Of a stretch of 61,636 nucleotides of DNA, positions 55,170-61,636 are shown piece by piece. A program made the translations under genes and the position numbers. Origin of the DNA: a gamma proteobacterium symbiont of Ctena orbiculata (lineage in GTDB: Bacteria; Pseudomonadota; Gammaproteobacteria; Chromatiales; Chromatiaceae); the NCBI GenBank assembly GCA_003094555.1, contig NATW01000111.1, forward strand, positions 1-61,636, written 5' to 3'. How positions within the stretch are numbered: the stretch's first letter is position 1; the number at the start of each line of letters is the position of its first letter. The notes beneath the pieces were generated by a model, which did no database searches, was not told where the DNA came from, and saw only the letters and a list, made by a program, of their open reading frames with translations.

Positions 55170-55345
55170 CCATCGGCCACAAGCCGAACAAGTGAGGCCC
55201 GGGATCACAAGTCCCGGGTGGAGAGCAGCAACCCCATAAGGGTATACGCAGCGGAGACCTCACCGCCGAAGGCGGCCAACTGCATGGCAAAGTCGGGTGA
55301 GAAGACTCCAACCTTCGAGTAAGGCGCAGATGTAACACCAAACCA
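55170..55345 (+). promoter_or_regulatory. Structured 5' leader of leuA (candidate riboswitch or attenuator)
   Basis: Successive stems on the leuA strand: CGGC/GCCG near 55174-55187, CCCGGGA/TCCCGGG (55198-55218), ACCC/GGGT (55231-55243), CCGCC/GGCGG (55263-55275). GTGAGG (55192-55197) can pair with CCTCAC (55258-55263), enclosing two of the hairpins, while CTCACC (55259-55264) can instead pair with GGTGAG (55296-55301). This three-way choice is the logic of a switch. The leuA SD AGGAG follows at about 55349-55353. No run of Leu codons is seen, so a leader peptide is unlikely. Confidence 0.5.
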
Positions 55346-55361
55346 GCACAGGAGATTCAGC

Positions 55362-57029
55362 GTGAACCGCTTTGACCACCGCAAATACCGCCCTATGCAG
55401 ACGCTGCCCATGCAGCACCGCCAGTGGCCCAACTCCAGGATTGACAAGGCACCTATCTGGGCCAGCGTCGATCTACGCGATGGCAACCAGGCACTGCTTG
55501 AACCCATGAATGTGGCACACAAGCGCCGCATGTGGGAACTCCTGGTGAAGCTTGGGTTAAAGCAGATCGAAATCGGTTTCCCTGCCGCCAGCCAGCCGGA
55601 TTTTGATTTCGTTCGCTGGTTGATCGAGAAGGACCGGATACCCCAGGACGTCACCATACAGGTTCTGGTGCAGGCCCGTGAAGGATTGATCCGCAGAACC
55701 TTTGAGGCACTCAAGGGAGTGCCCAGGGCAATTGTGCATGTCTACAACTCCACCTCCACGGTACAACGTGAGAGGGTGTTCAAAAGCGATCGTGAAGGTA
55801 TCAAACAGATCGCTGTCCAAGGCGCGGCAATGCTGCAAAAGGAGGCTGCAAACCACCCGGATACTGACTGGGTGTTCCAATACTCACCGGAGAGTTTTTC
55901 CAATACCGAATGGGATTATGCGGTGGAGGTCTGCGAAGCGGTCATCGACGTATGGCAGCCCACGCCACAACACCGATGCATTATCAATCTGCCAGCAACG
56001 GTTGAGAGCACTACACCCAACCTGTTTGCAGACCAGGTAGAGTATTTCTGCCAACACCTGCAGCAACGCGACTCGGTGATCATCTCTGTGCATACCCATA
56101 ATGATCGCGGGTGTGCGGTAGCCGCCGCAGAACTGGCGCTGCTTGCGGGTGCCGATCGGGTAGAGGGCACATTGATGGGGAATGGTGAACGTACCGGTAA
56201 TATGGACCTGGTTACCCTGGCGATGAATCTCTACAGTCAGGGTATTGATCCGGAAATCGATCTCTCACAACCCGATGAGATCATTCAGGTCTATGCTCAA
56301 TGCACAGGCCTCCCGGTACACCCACGCCACCCATGGGTGGGTGAGCTGGTGTATACGGCCTTTTCCGGCTCTCACCAGGATGCGATTCGTAAATGCCTGC
56401 ATCAGCAACAGCCGGATGAACCCTGGCAGGTGGCCTATCTGCCCATCGATCCCCGGGATATCGGGCGAGACTACCAGGCCGTGGTCAGGGTCAACAGTCA
56501 ATCCGGGAAGGGAGGTGTCGCTTATGTGCTGGAGCGTGACTACGGACTCGTACTGCCACGCTGGCTTCAACTGGAACTCGCTGCACTGGTGCAACAAGCA
56601 AGCGAAACCCATGCGGGAGAGATCGAAAGTGCCACCATCCATACCATGTTCCGACAGCAATTTGTCGCTGATTCGACACCGGTTCGACTCGACGGTTACC
56701 GCCTCGACCGGCAGCATGGAGTTGATCTTATCGAAGCAGAGATTAGCGACAACAATCGACCGATCACAATCCGCGGCATGGGTGAAGGGGCCATCTCCGC
56801 CTTTGTCGACGCCTGGACCCAGGCCTACGGCATGAGTGCAAAAGTCATCGACTATAGCGAACACGCCATCGGTGAGGGTACCGACGCGGAGGCTGTCGCC
56901 TATGTACTGCTCGAAGTGGATGGTCGGCGTGTCACCGGCGCCGCCTTCGACCAAGACAGCCTGAGCGCCTCTCTGAAATCGATCATCTCCGCCCTCAACC
57001 TGGCGCAGAACGCACGCCGCGCCGCGTGA
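55362..57029 (+). CDS. leuA: 2-isopropylmalate synthase, long (type 2) form
   Basis: 555 aa, the long LeuA type of mycobacteria and some proteobacteria. Catalytic TIM barrel with WASVDLRDGNQALLEPMNV (metal-binding Asp), QIEIGFPAASQPDF, HTHNDRGCAVAAAELALLAG and the glycine loop GTLMGNGERTGNMDL. The C-terminal part (about 430-550) is the leucine-binding regulatory domain. It condenses acetyl-CoA with 2-ketoisovalerate, committing carbon to leucine. SD AGGAG precedes the start (ATG context begins as GTG at 55362). It stands alone; no leuBCD in the window. Confidence 0.95.
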   Translation: MNRFDHRKYRPMQTLPMQHRQWPNSRIDKAPIWASVDLRDGNQALLEPMNVAHKRRMWELLVKLGLKQIEIGFPAASQPDFDFVRWLIEKDRIPQDVTIQVLVQAREGLIRRTFEALKGVPRAIVHVYNSTSTVQRERVFKSDREGIKQIAVQGAAMLQKEAANHPDTDWVFQYSPESFSNTEWDYAVEVCEAVIDVWQPTPQHRCIINLPATVESTTPNLFADQVEYFCQHLQQRDSVIISVHTHNDRGCAVAAAELALLAGADRVEGTLMGNGERTGNMDLVTLAMNLYSQGIDPEIDLSQPDEIIQVYAQCTGLPVHPRHPWVGELVYTAFSGSHQDAIRKCLHQQQPDEPWQVAYLPIDPRDIGRDYQAVVRVNSQSGKGGVAYVLERDYGLVLPRWLQLELAALVQQASETHAGEIESATIHTMFRQQFVADSTPVRLDGYRLDRQHGVDLIEAEISDNNRPITIRGMGEGAISAFVDAWTQAYGMSAKVIDYSEHAIGEGTDAEAVAYVLLEVDGRRVTGAAFDQDSLSASLKSIISALNLAQNARRAA

Positions 57030-57061
57030 GAGTGGGAATCCGCAAATGAACTCAAAACAAT

Positions 57062-57281
57062 GGTAGGGTGGATCTCTAACTGGCAGAACGGAGGCGGCTG
57101 GTGCGCCTCTTTCGCAGCAGCGGCAGGGATGCCGCGAAAGCCCCATCAGCACAAGGACGTGCTGTTGGGGCGGCGGAGAAAGAGGCGCACCAGCCGCCGT
57201 AACTGTTTAACAGATACACAAACAACACCATGGCACCAATTTATCTATTTGTGCTTAACGGTGCGGCAAGCCGCACCCTAC
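57062..57281. repeat. Chained-hairpin intergenic repeat with perfect 21-bp inverted arms
   Basis: Between leuA and argG. GGCGGCTGGTGCGCCTCTTTC (57093-57113, 21 bp; first 20 GGCGGCTGGTGCGCCTCTTT) is matched exactly in reverse complement at 57178-57198. Inside are CGGCA/TGCCG and GCCCCA-CAGCAC against GTGCTG-TGGGGC. To the right is GGTGCGGC-AA-GCCGCACC (57260-57277). The outermost words TAGGGTG and CACCCTA (57063-57069, 57274-57280) also pair. No coding potential. Confidence 0.78.
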
Positions 57282-57343
57282 GCGTTAGAGGTGCCGAGCA
57301 CGATTAACAAAACGCCATTTGCGTTCATTCGCGGACTATATGT

Positions 57344-58564
57344 TCAACGGCCCTTGCTTGCCGCCACCCGCAGGCGCAGTGCATTCAGCTTGATGAATCC
57401 TTCCGCATCCTTCTGATCATAGGCGCCAGCATCGTCCTCGAATGTGGCAATCGACTCGTCGAACAGGCTGTTGGTATTGGAGCGGCGCCCCACCACATCC
57501 ACATTACCCTTGTAGAGCTTGACTCGCACCACACCATTCACCATCTGCTGGGTGTGATCGATAGCGGCCTGTAACATCTCCCGTTCCGGTGTGAACCAGT
57601 AACCGTTGTAGACCAGCTTGGCATAACGGGGCATCAGCTCATCCTTCATGTGGGCAGCTTCCCGGTCCAGGGTCAGTGACTCCATGGCCCGATGCGCCTT
57701 GAGCATGATGGTGCCACCCGGGGTCTCGTAACAGCCACGGGATTTCATGCCTACGTAGCGGTTCTCGACTATATCGGCCCGCCCGATACCATTCGCCCCA
57801 CCCAACTGGTTGAGTTTCAGTAACAGGGCCGCAGCGGAGAGCCTCTCTCCGTCGATGGATACCGGATCGCCATGTTCAAATCCGATCTCCACATAGGTTG
57901 CCCGGTTCGGAGCATCCTCAGGTGCGACAGTCCAGCGCCACATATCGCTACCAGGCTCATTCCATGGATCCTCAAGATCATAACCCTCGTAGGAGATATG
58001 CAGCAGGTTTGCATCCATGGAGTAGGGGGATTTCTTCCCCTCTCGCTTCATCTCGATTGAAATACCGTGGGTCTCCGCGTAAGCCAACAGCTTTTCTCTG
58101 GAGTTAAGATCCCACTCCCGCCAGGGGGCGATGATCCTGATATCGGGTCGCAGGGCGTAGGCGCCCAACTCGAATCGCACCTGATCGTTACCCTTGCCGG
58201 TGGCGCCGTGGGAGATGGCGTCCGCGCCGGTCTCGTTGGCGATCTCAATCAGACGCTTGGCGATAAGGGGTCTTGCGATTGAGGTCCCCAGCAGATACTC
58301 ACCCTCATAGATGGCGTTGGCCCGAAACATGGGGAACACATAATCGAGTACGAACTCCTCTGTCAGGTCTTCTATGTAGATCTCCTTGATTCCCGCCGCC
58401 TCCGCCTTGGCGCGCACAGGTTCGACCTCCTCACCCTGTCCGATATCCGCGGTAAAGGTGACCACTTCACACTGATACTCATCCTGCAACCACTTGACGA
58501 TTATCGATGTGTCGAGACCACCCGAGTAGGCTAGAACCACCTTCTTAATGCCATCTTTTGACAT
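57344..58564 (-). CDS. argG: Argininosuccinate synthase
   Basis: 406 aa, full length. N-type ATP pyrophosphatase P-loop [18 protein letters not shown], then [26 protein letters not shown], and the C-terminal tetramerisation helix. It joins citrulline and aspartate using ATP to make argininosuccinate, the penultimate step of arginine synthesis. Single gene here, opposite to leuA; the argEA operon is 8 kb away. Confidence 0.97.
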   Translation of the reverse strand: MSKDGIKKVVLAYSGGLDTSIIVKWLQDEYQCEVVTFTADIGQGEEVEPVRAKAEAAGIKEIYIEDLTEEFVLDYVFPMFRANAIYEGEYLLGTSIARPLIAKRLIEIANETGADAISHGATGKGNDQVRFELGAYALRPDIRIIAPWREWDLNSREKLLAYAETHGISIEMKREGKKSPYSMDANLLHISYEGYDLEDPWNEPGSDMWRWTVAPEDAPNRATYVEIGFEHGDPVSIDGERLSAAALLLKLNQLGGANGIGRADIVENRYVGMKSRGCYETPGGTIMLKAHRAMESLTLDREAAHMKDELMPRYAKLVYNGYWFTPEREMLQAAIDHTQQMVNGVVRVKLYKGNVDVVGRRSNTNSLFDESIATFEDDAGAYDQKDAEGFIKLNALRLRVAASKGR

Positions 58565-58775
58565 CTGCTATCCCCCAGGAAAGATGCTTTAAAACAGGCC
58601 ATTATAACCCATCTTGTATCAGATGATATGTCAGTAAAACCCAGAAACCACTGCCGAAACCGCTAGGAACTGCATTCTCTATTTGAAAAGTTATTGATTT
58701 ACAAGCTGCTATAATGTTGCTGTTAGGATCCTCAATGGCAGGACATTCTCGAATTAGTGTTTAAGACGTTGGCTT

Positions 58776-60011
58776 TTGAACTATAAAAAACTCGCCTCTC
58801 TCCTTCTAGCCGGTTGGTGTCTGACAGTCCTGGCCTCTCTTGGTTGGAATACAAAGCACACGCAACAGGAACATCTGCATTTCCTACGAGATACCGCTCG
58901 CTTGATATTTGACCATGTGACCCTGGTCAGGGAGTGGAATGCCAATCATGGTGGCGTCTATGTTCCGATCACTGAGTCCTCCCCGCCCAACCAGTATCTC
59001 GAAATCGAGAATCGGGAAATCGTGGTGAACGATAAGCTGACTCTAACCATGATCAACCCTGCATATATGACCCGCCAGATTGCCGAGCTTGCCAAACAGA
59101 GTAATGGCATCCAATTACACATCACCAGTCTCAATCCGATTCGTCCAAGTAACAAACCCAGCACACAGGAGCGAGTGGCCCTACTCGAATTTGAAGCCGG
59201 AGACAGCGAGGAGTTCTCCCGTTTGCTGGCAGACAAGAACGGCTATCGTTTCTTCTACATGGCACCGTTGTTGACCACACAAGCCTGTCTGCGCTGTCAT
59301 GAAAAGCAGGGTTATGTGGAAGGCGATTTACGCGGCGGGATCAGTGTTACCATCCCGGACATCCATCCAGCCCCAATCCAGGGAATAATTATCGGCCATT
59401 GTGTCATCGGCATAATCGGGATATTGGTAATCCTGACCCTCGCTCAGAAGCTGTCTGAAAGTTATGAAAAGGTTCGGCAACAATCGATTATCGATGTCCT
59501 GACAGGCATCCCCAACCGCCGTCACTTTATTGACCGCCTGGCTACCGAATATCGCCGTGCGAGTCGTAACTCAACCCCATTGACACTGCTGATTACCGAT
59601 ATCGATCATTTCAAGCAATACAACGATTCCCTGGGCCATCTCGAAGGTGATCAATGCATCGTAATAGTGGCTAAAACCGTCAAGGCATCGCTACAACGTG
59701 GCGGCGACCTGTGCGCGCGTTACGGGGGGGAAGAGTTCATAGTCATCCTGCCTAACACGGATACAGCCGGGGGAGAGAAGGTTGCCAGGCGCATTCAAAA
59801 AAATATCGCAGCCTTGGAAATCGAGCATCCGGATACTCCTATCGGAGAGCACATCACCTTGAGCATCGGACTGGCCACAGATTACCGCGACTACCCCTCT
59901 CAATACAATCTGATAAAACGTGCAGATGAAGCACTCTACCGCTGCAAGCAACTGGGACGCAACCGCATCGAATCCAACGATCATGACAACACGGATAACT
60001 CGAAGTCATAG
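58776..60011 (+). CDS. Heme-c-sensing diguanylate cyclase (DUF3365/Tll0287-like sensor, GGDEF)
   Basis: 411 aa from TTG 58776. Membrane anchor at about 6-24; extracytoplasmic sensor domain with a heme c site C-L-R-C-H in TQACLRCHEKQGYVEG, the Tll0287-like DUF3365 pattern; a second transmembrane helix (IIGHCVIGIIGILVILTLA); then a GGDEF domain with intact A-site ARYGGEEFIVIL and I-site R-G-G-D five residues before. It likely makes c-di-GMP in response to a redox or gas signal read by the heme. Followed after 480 bp by a soluble histidine kinase. Confidence 0.92.
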   Translation: MNYKKLASLLLAGWCLTVLASLGWNTKHTQQEHLHFLRDTARLIFDHVTLVREWNANHGGVYVPITESSPPNQYLEIENREIVVNDKLTLTMINPAYMTRQIAELAKQSNGIQLHITSLNPIRPSNKPSTQERVALLEFEAGDSEEFSRLLADKNGYRFFYMAPLLTTQACLRCHEKQGYVEGDLRGGISVTIPDIHPAPIQGIIIGHCVIGIIGILVILTLAQKLSESYEKVRQQSIIDVLTGIPNRRHFIDRLATEYRRASRNSTPLTLLITDIDHFKQYNDSLGHLEGDQCIVIVAKTVKASLQRGGDLCARYGGEEFIVILPNTDTAGGEKVARRIQKNIAALEIEHPDTPIGEHITLSIGLATDYRDYPSQYNLIKRADEALYRCKQLGRNRIESNDHDNTDNSKS

Positions 60012-60493
60012 ATTTTTAGGTAGTTGAGGTGCTGCTCAAGGCAGTCTTAATAGCAAATGTAAACTCAGTTGATTTAGATCAGTCTGATTGAGAACGAGAT
60101 GATTTTTTACCATCGCGGTTCTCTGATCAGGGAATTAAAATTACAGTACCGGGCCAACATCGATGTAACACCCTGAATTAAGGATTTAAGTTAATAAAAA
60201 TCTCAAGTTATTGTGATGGCCAACGCTACATTCGAGTGAATTGCAAAGCAAATCACGAATAAAAATGTGCCTTTGAATCTTTGCAACCCGGTAAAACCAG
60301 GTAAAGAACTATGACACTATGGTTCACCTGCAATTGAAAGAATAAACAATGAAAAACAAAACAGACCTGACATCAAGAATTCTTTTAATCAACTATTCTA
60401 TTTTGCCCAGTTCGAGCGGCAATGGATAGATTAACTTGATACACCATTGAACTTACTTAGGCCTGCACAAGTTAATTTTTAAAGGGAATCAGT
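60012..60493. other. Long upstream region of the histidine kinase with an FNR-like box
   Basis: 482 bp. TTGATTTAGATCAG at 60069-60082 matches the FNR consensus TTGAT-N4-ATCAA except for the last base. It is 412 bp before the kinase start codon, too far for direct activation unless the promoter lies just downstream of the box, leaving a long leader. No gene can be supported inside. Confidence 0.5.
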
Positions 60494-61261
60494 ATGCCGG
60501 TAGCTAAAAAGCATTCAGGACATGACCTCTTTTCTCATGCTCAATTACCAGTTGTAATTAATAACAACTCTCAGCAACGGAAGAGCCCTGCCTCTTCATC
60601 CGCATTCAATGAAGAGGAAGAGAGAAAAAGACTCTCAAGGGAACTGCATGACGGGCTGGGTCAGTTATTGACCACCATAGGATTGCAGGTACAGCAGTGT
60701 CTGGATAACTGTGACAGCACCCCTCTGCCATGCCCGTCACCACAAGAACATAAGGCCTCGTTGCAACAGATTTCAGGCATGGTGAAGGAGGCGATTGGAG
60801 AGGTCAGATCGATATGCAGCGCCATTCGACCTGCCATTCTCGATGACCTGGGAGTCCTGGCCGCCATCTCTTGGCAGTGCAGACAGATCTCACGAGCATC
60901 ACCTTCGTTGAACATTGTGACTGATTACAGGATAGAAGAAGACCAGATACCAACTGATTTCAGAAACGTAATCTACCGCATTGTGCAGGAATCACTGAAC
61001 AATGCCTTGAAATACTCCCATGCCAACAGGATCGAAGTGACCCTCTCCTTGCAAAACGACTCGATTCATTTGAGTGTCATCGACAATGGCATAGGATTCG
61101 ATCTGGCTTCCATGCATGAGACACTTGGAGTGGGATTGCTGAGTATGCGTGAAAGAGCAGCGTCGCTACAGGGCAAATTGGAAATCCGTGCCGCACATAC
61201 AATCGGGGTCGAGATTCGTGCACATTTTCCGCTTAAGACAATCACCCTCTGCAAAGTTTAG
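60494..61261 (+). CDS. Soluble NarX/LiaS-type sensor histidine kinase without sensor domain
   Basis: 255 aa. The HisKA_3 dimerisation helix carries RLSRELHDGLGQLLTTIGLQ with the phospho-acceptor His. The HATPase_c domain follows: N-box IVQESLNNALKYSHANRIEV, G-boxes VIDNGIGFD and LGVGLLSMRERAASL. The first 45 aa are polar and contain no membrane helix, PAS or GAF domain, so the sensor must be elsewhere or another protein. The cognate response regulator is not in the window. Confidence 0.9.
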   Translation: MPVAKKHSGHDLFSHAQLPVVINNNSQQRKSPASSSAFNEEEERKRLSRELHDGLGQLLTTIGLQVQQCLDNCDSTPLPCPSPQEHKASLQQISGMVKEAIGEVRSICSAIRPAILDDLGVLAAISWQCRQISRASPSLNIVTDYRIEEDQIPTDFRNVIYRIVQESLNNALKYSHANRIEVTLSLQNDSIHLSVIDNGIGFDLASMHETLGVGLLSMRERAASLQGKLEIRAAHTIGVEIRAHFPLKTITLCKV

Positions 61262-61558
61262 TCAGTACTTACAAACCTAGTATCCATCTCATCACCCCCA
61301 TACCTATAGTGGGGGATAGCCTAACCCCCTACCTGAATAAATAATCTTCCCCTTCGAACAAGTCAGGATTGTGAACTTTGATGTCACCCTGGCACGGGTG
61401 CCACAAGAGGGTGTATTGTATATCGAGACTTTGCATGTGAGCGGCCTCGGCTTTGAATACAATCCCGGTTAGAATTTCACAATGGATATAGCCGGTATCT
61501 ACCCTGTTGGATACATTTGTGCATTATTCCATAACCGCTCCAGCCACAGCTCGCTTAC
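61262..61558. other. Intergenic region with a G/C-rich hairpin
   Basis: Just after the kinase gene is a hairpin CCCCCA-N9-TGGGGG (61295-61315), which may be a weak terminator (there is no T-run). A 33-aa open frame (GTG 61371 to TAG 61472) has protein-like content but no SD and is not called. Confidence 0.45.
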
Positions 61559-61560
61559 TA

Positions 61561-61636
61561 GGGCCTGTTAACACTAATCCAATGCGCCCCGCAGGAAGTG
61601 CCCTTGGGGTGCGCCCCGCAGGAAGTGCCCTTGGGG
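61561..61636. mobile_element. Start of a second copy of the miniature element, cut by the window end
   Basis: GGGCCTGTTAACACTAATCC and five more bases (25 bp in all, 61561-61585) are identical to the terminal repeat of the element at 19458, and TA precedes it (61559-61560). Inside, a 27-bp unit GCGCCCCGCAGGAAGTGCCC... is repeated directly in tandem (61584-61610, then 61611-61636). The same unit occurs once, inverted and with one mismatch, inside the first element (19580-19610). Confidence 0.8.

Noticed and set aside
55205-55714. 169-aa open frame antisense to the leuA leader and start
   Set aside because: It runs through the structured leader; the open frame reflects hairpin symmetry, not coding.
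56265-57152. 295-aa open frame antisense to leuA
   Set aside because: Entirely within leuA and its trailer, no recognisable motif.
61371-61472. 33-aa frame starting at GTG after the kinase
   Set aside because: Protein-like content but no SD and no family; could be a gene remnant.

Overview
This looks like chromosomal DNA of a chemotrophic, sulfur-oxidising gammaproteobacterium. No rRNA or other taxonomic marker is present, so the genus is inference. The gene set (flavocytochrome c sulfide dehydrogenase, many c-type cytochromes, a Pseudomonas-like class I NrdA with two ATP cones, oxygen-independent RNR, ZapD/YacG, LeuA of the long type, GGDEF/EAL/CheB-CheR signalling) and the moderate GC fit relatives of Sedimenticola or Candidatus Thiodiazotropha.

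Layout. 1-9.1 kb: a truncated response regulator, a membrane AraC-type regulator, a serine beta-lactamase-like lipoprotein, a DUF3592 membrane protein, a dihydroorotate-dehydrogenase-like enzyme, zapD-yacG, a thioredoxin and a GloC-type metallo-hydrolase. 9.1-12.2 kb: anaerobic RNR behind an FNR-type promoter. Its glycyl-radical domain lies on a separate 61-aa overlapping gene between nrdD and nrdG. 12.3-18.7 kb: an electron-transfer region with a NapC/NirT tetraheme cytochrome, exported ankyrin protein, fccAB, two diheme c4-like cytochromes and an exported DUF302 protein. 18.7-20.4 kb: a CBS protein, a 292-bp miniature inverted-repeat element with TA ends, and a long control region with two DnaA boxes and two NrdR boxes ahead of nrdAB (20.4-24.5 kb).

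24.6-35 kb is accessory in character: zinc ribbon, orphan RebB-like protein, a broken TlpA-like thioredoxin, small exported proteins, Nudix, HAF repeats, radical SAM, DUF2889, TraB/GumN, an exported protein made almost wholly of Met-Ser-Gly/Met-Gly-Gly triplets, and convergent to it a lipoprotein MsrA. 35-43 kb: an antiporter, then c-di-GMP and CheB/CheR signalling. 43-50 kb: M1 peptidase, cysteine hydrolase, DUF427, an AraC remnant, DUF302, GlcG/HbpS and PilZ proteins, then argE-argA. 50-61.6 kb: a 46-aa membrane microprotein, a GGDEF protein with a degenerate A-site but an intact I-site, a DUF5666 lipoprotein, Lrp divergent from leuA with a structured leader, argG, a heme-c-sensing diguanylate cyclase, a soluble NarX-like kinase, and at the edge the start of a second miniature element.

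Links between genes. The two RNR systems carry different visible control signals (FNR-type against DnaA/NrdR), so dNTP supply can be switched with oxygen. The fcc region carries sulfide-derived electrons through periplasmic cytochromes. The Met-rich protein and MsrA may form an oxidant sink and repair pair. The strongest candidates for something new are that Met-rich/MsrA pair, the split class III RNR, the structured leuA leader and the fold-back miniature element.
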